Shown piece after piece: positions 12,991-25,160 of a stretch of DNA of 64,000 nt (position 1 is its first letter; every line of letters begins with the position of its first letter). Under the pieces are notes generated by a model that had not been told where the DNA came from, searched no databases, and saw only the letters and a list, made by a program, of their open reading frames with translations. Source of the stretch: Carettochelys insculpta (taxonomy: Eukaryota > Chordata > Testudines > Carettochelyidae); NCBI RefSeq assembly GCF_033958435.1, contig NC_134161.1:5642001-5706000 (forward strand), read 5' to 3'. The position numbers were made by a program, and so were the translations under genes.

Positions 12991-15774
12991 AGGCAGCTCT
13001 GGGTCCCTTCCATGCACTAGTTTCTCTTTGCCAGTCGTGGAAGAGAGGTCGAGCCCCGACTCAAGAGCAAGGAAGCAGAGTGGGCCTGGACAGGCTCAGA
13101 TCTGCATCGTCCATCACTCAGTTGCCACCAGCCAGTGGTCTTTTTTATCTCTGGCCTGATTTACATTTCACGGCAGCAGCTTTATGCAGCAGCAGAAGTG
13201 TGGTTCCTGAGAACTGAAGACACTGGGATCAGGCGGTTCTTGGAGCACCAGGATAGGATTATTTCTGAACAACCTGGCGAGGCCGGAGCATCTCCTGGGC
13301 AGTGTTCTCCACTCCCTCTTGGCCTGGGACGGCTCAGTCTGCCTCCCAGTTGCTATTTGCAGTGGCCGTCTCCAGTTTCTGCAAAAGAGGAAGACGGATT
13401 CTCCCAGCCTCACCAGGACACAAAGATAAGTCAGTATTTGCAAATTCCAAGGCCCAGTGACCAGGCCTGGCTCTACTAGCATGTTTCTCATTGCTCCTGG
13501 AGCTACCTAGGCAAGAGGTGGTGGGAACACGTCCACAGCTTCCTTACCAAAGTGGAGAGGGGCAGGGAAGAAACCTTGTCTTGTCCCATGACAGAGTTAA
13601 CAAGGAGGCAGAATTCTCAGGGGGGTCTGGAACAAGCCCAGGTGTCTGGCCTGGGGGGCTAGCCCTGGCTGAATGCTAGAACTTGGTCCCTGCAGAAGGC
13701 ACCCAGGGGCTGAATTCAAAGCCAGCCCTGGACTGGTTAAAGCAGCAAAATCTGGCTGAGGGACTGCAAGGGTTTATGGCGGCTGAGCTCAGAGCCCCTG
13801 CAGGTGTGCTAATTGGGAGCAGGTGAGCATACATAGGAAGCAGAGCGGAGGGGGAGGGTTGGTGGCTGGTATTTAAGGGCAGGCCCAGGGGCTAGTTTGA
13901 GGCTGCTGGTTGTTCAGGGAGACCAAGGGAGAGAGGAGGAATAGAAACATTCTGAGCTCTGTGAGTGGAGGGGTTAGCTTCAAAGAGGAGATGGGGGAAC
14001 AATTCAGAGGATTTAACTCTAGCCAGTGCAAAGGACCAGGGACAGGATCATGGTGGGGTGGGGCAGGGACCAGGCTGCCCCTGAGCTGACAGCACCTGTC
14101 TCTGGGATCACCCCGCTGCAAGGTGACTGTGCTGCCTTGGGGGATTTTAAAGGAGAGCTGATGGCTCTGGGCTTCCTCTCCTGCTGCCTGCTTTGGGCGG
14201 GGGCAAGGCCTGCAGGGAGGTGCTTACTGCAGCTAGAGCTCCTGCAAGTGTTCAGCCTGGGAAGGAAACTTGGCCTCCTGTGACGTTGGCCCGAGGGACA
14301 GGCAGCCCACAAGTGGGAGGAGGAGCCCCTTGTGCTGGTGGAGTGCAGGGAGCGCCAGCTGGTCGTCCCCCTCCAAAACGTCAACCAGGAAACGAAGCTC
14401 TTGTCACAGCGTTGGGTCCTCTGGCCGGCCTGGCAACAGTAGCTCTGGCTCCGGCTCAGTACCAGGCGCTGCCCAGGGCGCTGTCTGCTCATTTCAAACA
14501 GTAACGCGCAGCGCAGATGGACCTGCCAGCTGCAGAGAGCGATGCTGGACTCAGTACAGCTTCTGGGGGCTCCCAGCAGCTCCTCTGGAAGGCTGAAGGA
14601 GGGGCAGTGGCAGTAATACCTCTGTGCCTCCCATCAGGGGCCAGCCAAGCCGCAAGGAAGGCCAGGCTGGGGCTCTGAGCCAAATCCTTGCAGTGTGTGG
14701 TCCCCGGGCAGGCTTGGGCAGCAGGCACAAGGCCCCATGCTGAGGCCAGCAGTGCAAAGGCCTGTGCACCTTCTGCGCTGGGGAGAGCGCAGCAGCAGGG
14801 CCCGGGGGGTTGGAGCAATTCTCAGGGTTCCTGGCCCATGGCCCCCTCCTCATTTCCTCTCTGCCCAGCCCCCCCAGTCGTAGCCTTCCTTGGCTCCCCT
14901 GCTCCAGCCACGCTTCCCATGAAAAGCCCCCCGGGACCACAGCTGGCCCAAGAGGTGGGGGAGGCTCCTCTCTGTCCCTCCATTCCTACCACCACCCCCA
15001 GGGTCTGTCGCAGCAGAAATCGGCCCTCCTGGCTGTGGCAAGGACCCCTGCTCCCATCTCCTGCAGCCTTTTCCCAGCTCGTTCCTCTCCCCTGAAGCTT
15101 TCGCACCAATCGCTAATTGGTGCTGAACCCAGGCAGTTGGCTGCTGGCGTGTGCCGGGCAGCGAATGCTGCGCTGCCCCGCGCGGTCTGCCTGCTGCTCG
15201 GCAACTCCACGATCACCAGCACGTCAGCTCGTGGTCTGGGAAGAGGCAATGAACTTATGACTTGGAACCCATCGCGGCTGTTGGCCTTGGATGTTGTGCC
15301 CTGGGGCCCAGCCCTACGCAAACACAGCGACACAAGTTCGCTTTGAGTCTAGGGCTGTGCGCCTTAATAAAAGTACCTTTTGGCCCCACCCAATAAAGGG
15401 AAGATGCTGGTTCATTGCCGGAGCAGGAGCTGCAGGAAACTGGGCACTGCTCTGAGCCCAGGCTGCAACAATCCACCTTGCTTCCACCTCAGCATCTGCC
15501 CTGTGCCAGCTGCCTTTCCCCCAGGCTGTGGGGTGCCCCTCACACGCGCTCCGGTCGCCCATTGTAACAGCCTCGCCTGCGGTGGGGGCGGCCGTCAGAG
15601 GGAAGACGGCAGATGAAAGCCGCCCGCGCGGCTGTGATCAGAGGTTTGTTTTTTTTAACAATAAGTTGAGGGGGGTGGATTCCCTACGGAGCAAGGCAGA
15701 GAACCATCCTGCTGTTCTTGAGCAGAAGGGCGCGCCCACCTTGACGCAGCACTCCTGCAGGCTCAAGAAGGGCC
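12991..15774. other. no gene recognised
   Basis: GC-rich intergenic sequence with many overlapping short frames on both strands but no recognisable exon. A segment at about 13720-13930 with a TATTTAAGGG motif resembles a reptilian interspersed repeat, but I cannot name it. CpG density rises modestly at 15150-15200 and 15550-15640. This is too short to call a promoter. Confidence 0.4.
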
Positions 15775-15784
15775 CAGCTGAAAG

Positions 15785-16269
15785 CCAAGTATCAGAGAAG
15801 TAGCCGTGTTAGTCTGCAGCAGACTCCAAAGAGAAATTGCTGAGCTACAATTCATCTGTACATTTGATGCCCTCAGCTCAGGTTTAAACAAAGACTGCGA
15901 ATGGCTGGCTAAATACAGAATCAGCTTCCCCTCCCTTGGTGTTCACACCTCCAGATCCACTGCTGGTAGTAAGCCTCACCCTTGCTGACTGAGCTAACCT
16001 TGCTATCTCCAGCCTTGCTCTGGCTTATTTATACCTGGCCCTGCAGAATTCCATGACTAGCATCTGAAGAAGTGAGTCTGTGCTCACGAAAGCTCACGCT
16101 CAAAACTTTTCTGTTAGTCTATAAGGTGCCACAGGACCCTTCGTTGCTGTTACAGATCCAGACTAACACAGCTACCCCTCCGATACAGAACAAGAAGAAG
16201 TCCTGTGGCACCTTATAGACTAACAGATATTTTGGAGCCTCAGCTTTTGTGGGCAAAGACCCACTCAGT
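15785..16269 (+). mobile_element. Penelope-like element (PLE) terminal-repeat insertion
   Basis: A 485-bp insertion between copies of CAGCTGAAAG (15775-15784 and 16270-16279), a 10-bp target duplication. The + strand body (15795-16190) opens with the family phrase GTAGCCGTGTTAGTCTGCAG. It carries a hammerhead-like motif near 16064 and ends with the block AGTCTATAAGGTGCCACAGG. A second, inverted fragment of the same repeat fills 16190-16269. Body plus inverted tail is a layout known for Penelope elements. No reverse transcriptase is present. Confidence 0.75.
16055..16119 (+). ncRNA. hammerhead-ribozyme-like motif in PLE
   Basis: Core CTGAAGA (16064-16070), stem II GTGAG/CTCAC (16072-16076 with 16083-16087), GAAA (16088-16091) and a short stem III AGC/GCT closed by TCAC, then the expected cleavage-site C at 16101. 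An outer stem I is possible between GACTAG (16055-16060) and TTAGTC (16114-16119). One extra A sits between the CUGANGA box and stem II, unlike textbook hammerheads, so activity is uncertain. PLEs of other animals are known to carry hammerhead motifs in their terminal repeats. Confidence 0.6.
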
Positions 16270-16279
16270 CAGCTGAAAG

Positions 16280-17460
16280 AGACAGGGCAGGGCCAGAGAC
16301 CAGCAACGGAACCGCGAGAGGCCTGTGCACCACTGGCGGTGCTGCGCCTTTGTGGCCAGAGAGGGCCTAGGGACAGCAAGTGGGACTGAGAGGTCTCACT
16401 CGCCTGGCCCAGGAGCAGGCTGTGACCACACCTATGAGAACTCAGTGGGCAAGAGAAGCACAGCAAAACCCCCTGGCCTCCCAGACGGCAGCTGTCAGAG
16501 GCTGTAAAAGGACAACATGCCACTCTCAATTAGCCTTGATCTCCAGCTGTTTGGGGGAGCTCACAATGCGTGTCTTGCAAGCTCTTAATATTGCCGTGGC
16601 CCCCACTGTGCCAGGCGCTGTACGCTCACAGTGTGGTCCCAGCAGAAGGCACCAGTGGAAGAATTCAGAGAGGGGATAAGGTGACCCTCCCTTGGCTTTC
16701 CCTGGGGAGACACTAAGGTCTGGAGTGCAGGTCTCTCATTAGAACAGGCTACCCCCAGCCAGGCACCATGGGAAGATGTCTTTAGGTTGGCCAGGGGCCT
16801 TTCTAATGCAGATGAGTAGCGAGGAGTTTACTCAGGGTGTGTCTGTGTGACAAATAACAAAGCACCTTTATTGTGAAAACACAGGGCAGCCCATGGCAGA
16901 AACTGCTGGCTTTGTTGAAAAAACTTAATCCCAAAGCACCAAGGAAATCCTAGCCCTGGGGCATGCCTGGGGATGGGGGAGCAGGACCAAGGAACCTGGC
17001 TTTTGCACCTCGCGACACAAACAGCTGTTGGGCCTTTGCACCATCCTCGTTTTGCTCAAGGTTGACCATTGGGGGTCATGGAGTTGAATAAGGCTCATGT
17101 GGCGAATGTTCTAAAATGCCCAGGTCCTGCCACTGGCCTGGCAGCCTTCCCCCAACTCCCCAATCTCCTCTTCTCCCCTGCCCTCCCTGTCTCCACAACA
17201 CCATCAGCCCTCCTGCACCTCGGGCCCTAAACAGGGATCCCGAATCCCTGAAAAGTGGTTACAGTTCCCGAAATGGACAAGCTGTCATGGCAGCAAGGGA
17301 GAGAAGGCTGGAATGGAGAGAAAGGATTGCCCTGGAGGCACGGATTAGTTGCCTCCATGCTAACCTGGAAGAGCCTTTCTGAAAGAGAGCAGGCTGTTTG
17401 CTAGCTAAACAGCCAACAGAAGAGGCTGTTTGCAATGGTTTTGCATCCATTTGGTTCCCA
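16280..17460. other. no gene recognised
   Basis: No exon or delimitable transposon seen. A decayed repeat fragment lies at about 16599-16640 (CCACTGTGCCAGGCGCTGTA). The rest appears unique. Confidence 0.4.
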
Positions 17461-17600
17461 AGGATATTAGAGGGACAAGGTGGGCAAGGCAATATCAACT
17501 ATTGGCCCATCTTCTGTTGGTGAAAGAGACAGGGTTTCAAGCCTACGACACAGAGTCTACTTCAGATTTGGGAAAGGTACGCAGAAGCTGTGTCTGCAGC
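17461..17600 (-). mobile_element. second PLE-type terminal repeat family, decayed
   Basis: The + strand wording (GGACAAGGTGGGCAAGGCAA, then TTCTGTTGGTGAAAGAGACA) belongs to a reptilian repeat whose - strand has the same plan as the other PLE units: a CTGAAGA-like box, a short stem, GAAA and a tail. Here the box reads CTGAAGT and the stem is eroded, so any ribozyme is dead. The family link is from memory of the repeat and is an inference. Confidence 0.45.
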
Positions 17601-17764
17601 TTTCACCTATGCTGACTTTTAGCAATAGGCCTTGTCCCTAAAAACTGGGTAGTGTAGACATACCCCTTGGTGTGCCAGCTAAACACAGGGTAGAATGGGA
17701 ACAGATCATTTAGCAGGGTGGTTAGTGCATTTTCTAAGGGCGCAGTTCAGGTGAACAGCACCAG

Positions 17765-17890
17765 AGAGGTAGCCGAATTAGCCCGTATCTTCAAAGTCCT
17801 GTGGCACCTTATAGACTAACAGATATTTCAGAGGGTAAGCTTTCACGATCAAAGACCCGCTTTGTCAGACGCATGAGTCGGGGGGTTTCA
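17765..17890 (-). mobile_element. PLE 3' terminal repeat
   Basis: On the - strand this unit carries CTGACAA (decayed from CTGANGA), GAAAGCTT and AGTCTATAAGGTGCCACAGG. It directly follows, in the same orientation, the endonuclease relic of a PLE (17890-18690). This is the best evidence in the window that the scattered AGTCTATAAGGTGCCACAGG repeats are PLE terminal repeats. Confidence 0.65.
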
Positions 17891-19040
17891 GAGGAGGATT
17901 TAAAGAGGGCGTGTCTCAGTCAAGGGGAAGGCCAAAGAAGTGGCCCATTCACACCTCTGCAGGCCTGGGACAACCTACAGATGGTTGTAATAAGCCATAA
18001 ACCCAGTCTCTCTTTTGAGGCCATGATTTTTACTGCCTAGCAAAATTTTGAACGTGAAGCTTCGCTTTGGAAGGCGGGGGACAGGTTTGCGCTGAGGACA
18101 GCAACTGAGCGGTTATGTGCGATGTGACTGTTCTGTGGTTATTCATTCAGAGGCAATAAGGTGGTTTTGAAGGGTTTTTTTTAATCATTTTCCTGTGCAA
18201 GTTCATTCAAGACCATTGTCTGTTTCACCATAGCATTGTGATTGGGCCATTTAGTGCGGTGGATGAGGTGCACCGCATGTCGTGACAGGCATGGGTAGGA
18301 TTCATAGACCTTGAGCAGTGTGGTGTGGGCAGAACTGATCCCTGTTGCAGCAGAGATACACCTGCTGGTTTTGCACCTGTTCGTATGGCCACTGGCGCAG
18401 GTGGGTTCCGGTGTATGGGGAACGGCTTAGTGGTTTGAGCACTGGCTTTGTAAATCCAGGGCTATGCATTCAGAGGATGAGGTTGGAAGATGATTTGTAA
18501 CCCAAACTGGGGAGGGAGGGAGAGGGAGAACTGAAAAGTTTTCTCTCTGTCTATAAGGTGCCACAGGACTTCTTGTTGTTCTCTCAGGATGGGCTATTAC
18601 AGTTTCAGGTAACCAGGATGGGTGGGAGGTGCCAACAAGGGCTATGCAGTCAGAGGTGGGGTTTGTTTGTTGTCTGTATTGCAGCAATTCTCACCAGGAG
18701 GTAAACTATTTCTTTGGTGGAGTGTCCCAGCAGGGCGAAGGTGGGTTTGAGTGCATGGAGGGTGTACCCTGGACTTTCCCCTTCCATTGTATTCTGGGGC
18801 ATGGGAGGGCCTGGCTATACAGACCAGATTCCTTGGTAGGTCCTGGAGCTGTGGAGATCAGTGATGTGACCGTGGGTTTCTCATATATAGCTGACTGCAA
18901 GTTCCCATTGTGGAAGCTGCTTCTGGTGTCCAGGAAGCTGATGCTGACCGGCGGGGGGTGTTCTGCAGAGTCTGATGCATGGGCCGTGGTGGATGAAGAC
19001 GTGGTGGAATCTCTAAGGGAGTTTTGGTCATCCACGCAGA
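17890..19040 (-). pseudogene. Penelope-like retroelement relic (RT C-term + GIY-YIG)
   Basis: On the - strand the segment around 18706-18960 encodes words typical of PLE reverse transcriptases (VSISFLDTRSSFHNGNLQS, then YEKP and YSQAL). The segment around 18190-18320 matches the region of the GIY-YIG endonuclease that reads HVVYLIQC-like in intact copies, but it is frame-broken here. A 3' terminal repeat follows at 17765. The element is 5'-truncated, and a hAT copy begins at its upstream edge (19042). A small + strand piece at 18549-18590 is another terminal-repeat fragment. Confidence 0.7.
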
Positions 19041-19041
19041 G

Positions 19042-19743
19042 GAGGGGTCGGCAACCAAAACCAAAAGAAGAGCAATTTTTTTTTTGAATTCAGTAAAGAA
19101 CTCAATAATTCAAGAGCCACAATACATGTGAATACAAGATAGTCCTCAATAAATAGCATCAAACCATACTTCTTATCACCCCTGTTTTAAGAACATCACA
19201 GGCGCGATGATTTGCAATGCCATCCGTTTTTACCGCAGGGCAGTCACGAACTTTTTACATCGTCGGTTTCCTCATACTTTACATGGGTGTGTTTGTACCG
19301 CTATCTCCCTGACTTTCAGTCCCAAACCTATTTTCTTTATGTCAATTTTACTTCATGTTTACTTGGTTGCCTTCCCTAAAATGTGTGTTGTCCTTCAGAG
19401 CAGAAATGCTGCAAGCTTCCTTTTCCTTTTCGCAATCAAGGCTTTACCAGCAACACGATCAAAACACAGAACGGGTATCATATCCCACAATGCACTGCGC
19501 ATATTAAAAAGGAGAGTTATCCAACGTTACAAGATCATGAGTCATTTGCAATTTAGATCGGAATTGTTCCTTGTTGGGCTTTTAGATGTTCACTGTTAAG
19601 TGAAAATAATCAGGTTTGGTTGGTTTTTTTTTTGTTTGTTTGTTTTTTTTCACTTTTGCAATTTGCAATTACAGTGTTGGGAGCCACAAAGAAGTCTTTA
19701 AAGAGCTACGTACAACTCCAGAGCCGCAGGTTGCAGATCCCTG
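19042..19743. mobile_element. non-autonomous hAT transposon, family B
   Basis: A 702-bp element beginning GAGGGGTCGGCAACC and ending GGTTGCAGATCCCTG, which are inverted repeats of each other. Flanks ACGCAGAG (19034-19041) and ATGCAGTG (19744-19751) agree at 6 of 8 positions, as expected for an aged hAT target duplication. It shares the segment around 19060-19230 with the copy at 8153. The T-rich middle (19621-19650) is low complexity. No transposase frame is intact. Confidence 0.75.
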
Positions 19744-20101
19744 ATGCAGTGTACGAAACTCTCCTGAGTTTCTCATGTATCTCGGGTGTCTCCTGGGAGA
19801 AGGACTAACCAGCTCAGCCAGTGGCTGGAGAAGAGTAAGGATAGCTGAGCTTGTTGGAGACTGTGAGCTCTAGTCACACAACTGATATCATAGCTCAACC
19901 AGGTTGGCTTCAGAGTAGTCCCCTCTGATGTTGCCTGAGCAGCGCTCGCTCCAGGATTAGGTATTTCATGTGGGCATCGAGATGGGGTGCAGCTGCATGA
20001 GCCCATGCGAGCCCTTCATTGCAGGCCACAGCTCCCACATAGCAGCTGACTGGACATGCCCGAAGAAAGCCTGTCCACCACCTGGGACCCAAGGTGACCA
20101 T

Positions 20102-20276
20102 CAGTGTTCCCTGTAAGCTGAGCAGTTAGATGGCTGCCCAGGAGAGATGCAGGTGTCACCCAGCTGATTAGCAGAGTGCCCACAGCCTGCAGCACCTGTT
20201 TCTACTGGCGGCGCACACGGCTGAGTGCGCATGACAAAGATTATTCCACACATGGATAGAAAAAATTATAACATCG
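20102..20276 (+). mobile_element. hAT-type MITE, family A
   Basis: A copy starting CAGTGTTCCCTGTAAGCTG and ending TAACATCG. It is flanked by GTGACCAT (20094-20101) and GTGACTGT (20277-20284), an 8-bp target duplication with two changes. No coding capacity. Confidence 0.75.
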
Positions 20277-20284
20277 GTGACTGT

Positions 20285-23215
20285 TGCCTAACGTGCGCAA
20301 AGAAAGCCAGGGATAAGGCAGCAGAAACTGCTGCAAAAGCCACCCCCACACCTAACGCAGCGACAGGAGGAAGTAAGACAGCTGCCACTTTGGCAGATAA
20401 GACACAGCCCTCCCAAGAGCAATGGTGCCGGTAGGATGTCAGCTCTCCCTGCAGCATAAACCTGGGAAACTGAACTGGGGCAGTGTAGTTTGAGCCACCA
20501 GAGAATCAGAGGAGAAGAGACAGTGAGTGCGTAGATGAGGCGGGGAGGCCGAGAGAGCCGGTGCTAGCCTGTTGGGAAGTGGCTGCCTCAAGGAGCGAGA
20601 CCCAGCCCAGAGCATGCTGGGCAGGAGGTGTGCAGGACTGAGTGGTGGGAGATGGGCCCTGTGGGGGAGGGAAGTGCCCCCCTCGGCAGGTAATCAGAGT
20701 GGTCAGGCCAGCCTGGGCGGCAGGGCTTGTACGTTCATTACGTATCCCTGCAAATGCCGCAGAAACCCTCAGGTCAAGATAAGCCCCATAAATAACCTGC
20801 CCTCCAGAGGCATGCGACTGGCAGAATCACAGCTCTGGGAACGCAGCGTTCTGCTGGGTAAATATCAGCTAATGCAAGGCCCAATGTTTAGCAAACACCC
20901 CAAGGAGCCAGCAGTTACTTCCCTCTGAGCAAACAAAGGAAGGAGCACCGGGCCCTGGGTGTTCACCCCACACACACCCTGGATCGCCTGTCTCGCGCCC
21001 AGGGGCAGGGCAGGGAGCCCAGTTCTCCTAGCGGCGGTGCCCCAGCATGGGGCTGGCCTGTGCCTGGCAGCGGGGCTGGAGGGACAGTCCCCGCTCCAAT
21101 GGCACCGGGCAGCCAATGCCGAGGTTGGGACCGGATCGCAGCCAACATCTCATTGTTACCATTTGAAACAGGCTGGTGCCTGAGAGCATCACGCAGCCAA
21201 GACTGAATGCCAGACTCCCCTCCACACCAGGGCAGAGAGGGGGCAGGATCCAGGACCTTCTTTAGGGCTAAAGGTGGAGCAGGAGGTCTACACCCACTGC
21301 CCGCCACCCCACTTTTCACCAGAGCCTCCGTCCCCCTGCCGCTTAAGGCTGCAGTCTCTCTCCAGGCACCTCTCCTCCCAGACTCCCCCAGCCCTGGCCT
21401 TGCCCACAGGCATTTGCTGCTGATCAATTGCCCTGAGCAGGGTGAGTCCCCACTTGTTCTTGGCCCCAGCCTGTGCATGGGCTGATGTTACTAATCAGTC
21501 ATTCTCAGTGGCATGACTCCTGTGCTTCCCATCTCAGTACTGGGGGCGTGGTTTTTCCTTGGCTTTCAGCCCCAAGCAGAACAAGTAGGTGGGTGCAAGG
21601 AGGGAGCCTGGCATCAGGCAATTGCAGTGTCATCAACCCACGGGATCTGAGTTGGCATTTTTTTTCTTAAAGCCCCAGCTCCTGGAGTCCTGGGATTGAG
21701 GGGAACTTGGTTTGCCTTCTTTCCCTGCTTTTATGTGTCCCAGGGTGAACCTCTAAGATGCAAGGTTGCCATCCTTGCCCTACAGAGGGGAGTGGGGAAT
21801 GGTCTGTGTAGCATCTGAGATGGCACAGACATGGCACCATGTACCCAGCCAGAGGTTCACATTCTTTTCACTGCCACAAGGTGTGTGTGTTTAAATCCAG
21901 AAAGTGTCTGCCCCAAAGAGCTCTGGGTCTCCTCGGAACTCCAGACATGAGGATTTCTCTTCAGGTAACTTCTTGCAAGCCACATATCACTGGGTGCTGT
22001 GCCACACAGAGGAATTCTGAACGCACACAACTAACGCTCAGAGGCAGGTGGGAACATGTTTCTTGTCCTAGTTGCACCACCTGGGTGCAGCTTCTCCCAA
22101 GGAAGTAAGAAAATGGATCAACCAGCCAGGCTTCAGCAATGGGCAGGGGATCATCCTTGAGAGGCGCAGCTCCTCCAGGGCTCCTACTTTACAGCCATTT
22201 CCATCTGAGGGCTGGCAGAGCTATGCTTTCTCATTGACCCTCCCTCTCTCTCTGTGCCTGCAGCAAACCACACTGGGATAAGCCCAGCTCCCACGGGGAT
22301 TGAACAAGAGCTGCAGTTCAGGAATTATTCTTATGTAACTCTCGTCATACAAAAATTGCAGTGGCATCTGAGTCATCCCGGCTCATCCCATTTCTTCAGC
22401 ACAGGGGCTCAGAAGCAGCCTCTGGAGGCTCTGAGGACATATGAGAAGCAGTTTCTGCCTCTTCTCCGGACAGGGGTCACAAGATGCACAATGAGCAAAC
22501 TTTGGCGCTGTTCAAATGTTCTGAGAGTTTGCAAAAATGTAGCTCCAGCCGACTGTTTTAGTGGAGGAGGGGCAGGAAAAACCAAAAGCTATTAATGGGG
22601 AGGGGGAGAGGAGAAACCAAAAATTAGAGATGGATGTAAGAGACTGTTAAGAGTCTTTATTCAAAAGAGCTCAGCTGCTGCTGCTGAAAGGGCTGCAGGC
22701 AAGCTGTAAAAGCACCTGGAAAGGAGAGTTAGGAGGGGGGAACCTCCCCAAATCCCTTCTTCAGAGCCAAACTGCTGTTAGGCTTTATTCTGAAAACACG
22801 TATTCGATGTGTGGGGCCTGGAGCCCTGCGGCTGTTGGACGCAGAGGCTGTTTGCGGTACGGTTTGGCAGATTCACTCTCCTGCTGTCTGCCCTGGGGAA
22901 AGGTTCCTGCAGCTCACATCCCAGAGCTGTTGTTTTAATTTAATTCCTGAATAGCTCAAGCAAGCCATGAACGGATTCCTGGAAAGCTCCCTTCCTGGGC
23001 TGGGTGCAGGGGGAGGCACGGGCCTTCTGTGAGATGGAGCTGCTATACTTTGGCAGATGATGGCTGCTGCTGAGAGTTAGTGAGATTCACCCACACGAGA
23101 ACCCTCCTTGTGGTTTTGGGGCTGGTCCTGCCACCAGTTCCCTTGACTCCCCCTTAACATTTATGTCTCTGAATATGCATCCAACCACACTCTGCAACAG
23201 CTTTTTTTCAGGGAG
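20285..23215. other. no gene recognised
   Basis: No exon, RNA gene or delimitable repeat seen. Short frames occur on both strands without protein similarity. Confidence 0.4.
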
Positions 23216-23777
23216 CTCCATTAATTCACAGACAGTCCCAGCTCTTCAGAAAACCAAGCACCGACATCGCAAGGCAGGCCTTAAGTTGGAACCCACAAGA
23301 GAAAAGGAAAAGAGGGCACCCAGGAAACACCTGGCACAGAGACCCGAAGGCAGACCCTGAAAGGACAGGGTACACCTGGTCAGAACAGGGAAAGATCACC
23401 CAGGACAGGGGACACTGGCGAATGACCGTCAACAGCCTATGACCCAAGATGTAGGAGTGGAAGAGGCTTACTCCTGCCATTACCCAGCTCTTTGCAGCGT
23501 TCTCCACAGCACACCATCTGTGATCCTTCTGGGAACTGCAGACCACAGCAATTGAGAGAGGCCTGCAAGCACTAAGGCTGTATCAGCAACTGGCTTCGCC
23601 AACAAGGTGACAAGGCGTCGGTCAATTTCCTACAGGATACATTTTCCCTTTGGGATGCACCTGGAACTATCCCAGGGGAACAGGGTGAGGTGTGCGGTCA
23701 GAGCATGGCACTGGGAGCAAACACTGCCTGCGGTCCTGTCCTGACCCTGGGCACATCACTTGACCTCCGTCCCAGCA
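23216..23777 (+). repeat. left arm of ~560-bp inverted duplication
   Basis: This arm runs from CTCCATTAATTCACAGACAG to about CTTGACCTCCGTCCCAGC. It pairs with 24599-25160 in reverse orientation with only scattered differences. Both arms encode the same short open phrase on opposite strands (LQKTKHRHRKAGLKLEP here). The content looks like a repeat that is repeated elsewhere in such genomes rather than a gene, so the arms may be two opposed copies of one element or one duplicated locus. Confidence 0.8.
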
Positions 23778-24598
23778 TTCCCCCGCCTGGCCTAAGGAAT
23801 TGTGGGGAAGGCCCACTGGAAATTCCACCTACCCCATTACATAGCAAGAGTCATGGATGGCTACCAGAGCCCCAAGGGAGCTGTGGAAGTGGGAGCACAA
23901 GCGCTGACTCTTCTTTTGATGGGCAGCCGTCCCCAGGGCCCCACCGAACAGGCAGTCAGCGCTGGGCCAGAACTTCTGTGGCTGGTGGGGTGCTGAGCAC
24001 TCCCCGTTGATTTTTCTGTGGGTGCTGGAGCCCCAGAGCACCCATAGAGTTGGTGTCTGCAATTTGAGCAACTTCCATTAACTCAGGCACTGAGACTTTT
24101 CCAGCAAAGGCAGGTGTCTAGTTCAGATTCACTAAGGTATCGCTCTGATTCTGTTGCACAATCTGGGTCAATAATACTCTTGTGAACCTTGTGCTCCAAG
24201 CAGTGCTACAGGGCCCAAGACACCCACAGACCCCACCTGTTCTTGAGCAACCTGTCAGCTCTGTGTTACTCACATGCTTCTCCAGGAAACTGTGGTCACA
24301 TTTTTTTTAAGATGGCTGGTGGCCCCAGCCTCTCTGCCCTGTGTCTACCACCAGCATGAGCCTTGCAGACTTCCTTACCAAGACACGTAATTACCATTAT
24401 TTACATCAGAGCAAGACCCAAGCTGTCCCAGGACTGGGCCCTGTCATGCTTGGTGCTTCATGTACAAGCAGTACAGCAGTGTAGAGGCTACAAACAGACA
24501 AGGGTGACAAAAGGAAGACTATTATTCCTATTGTATATGAGAGGTGCGGGGTGGGTGGGTGTGTAAGAGAGACAGACTTAGCCACAAAAACATCCCTC

Positions 24599-25160
24599 TG
24601 CTGGGATGCAGGTCAAGTGATGTGCCCAGGGTCAGGACAGGACCACAGGCAGTGTTTGCTCCCAGTGCCATGCTCTGACCACACACCCCACCCTGTTCCC
24701 CTGGGATAGTTCCAGGTGCATCCCAAAGGGAAAATGTATCCTGTAGGAAATTGACCAACGCCTTGTCACCTTGCTGGCAAAGCCAGTTGCTGATACAGCC
24801 TCAGGGCTTGCAGGCCTCTCTCAACTGGTGTGGTCTGCGGTTCCCAGAGGAAGCACAGATGGTCTGCTGTGGAGAATGCTGCAAAGAGCTGGGTAATGGC
24901 AGGAGTAAGCCTCTTCCACTCCTACGTCTTGGGTCATAGGCTGCTGACGATCATTCGCCAGTGTCCCCTGTCCTAGGTGATCTTTCCCTGTTCTGACCAG
25001 GTGTACCCCGTCTTTTCAGGGTCTGCCTTCAGGTCTCTGTGCCAGGTGTTTCTTGGGTGCCCTCTTTTCCTTTCCCCTTGGGGGTTCCAACTTTAGGCTT
25101 GCCTTGCGATGTTGGTGCTTGGTTTTCTGAAGAGCTGGGGCTGTCTGTGAATTCATGGAG
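24599..25160 (-). repeat. right arm of ~560-bp inverted duplication
   Basis: Reverse-complement partner of 23216-23777. The arms are separated by about 820 bp (23778-24598), which shows no gene. Similarity ends sharply at both sides (CTCCATNAATTCACAGACAG and the GGTCAAGTGATGTGCCCAGG side). This supports a discrete duplicated or transposed unit. Confidence 0.8.
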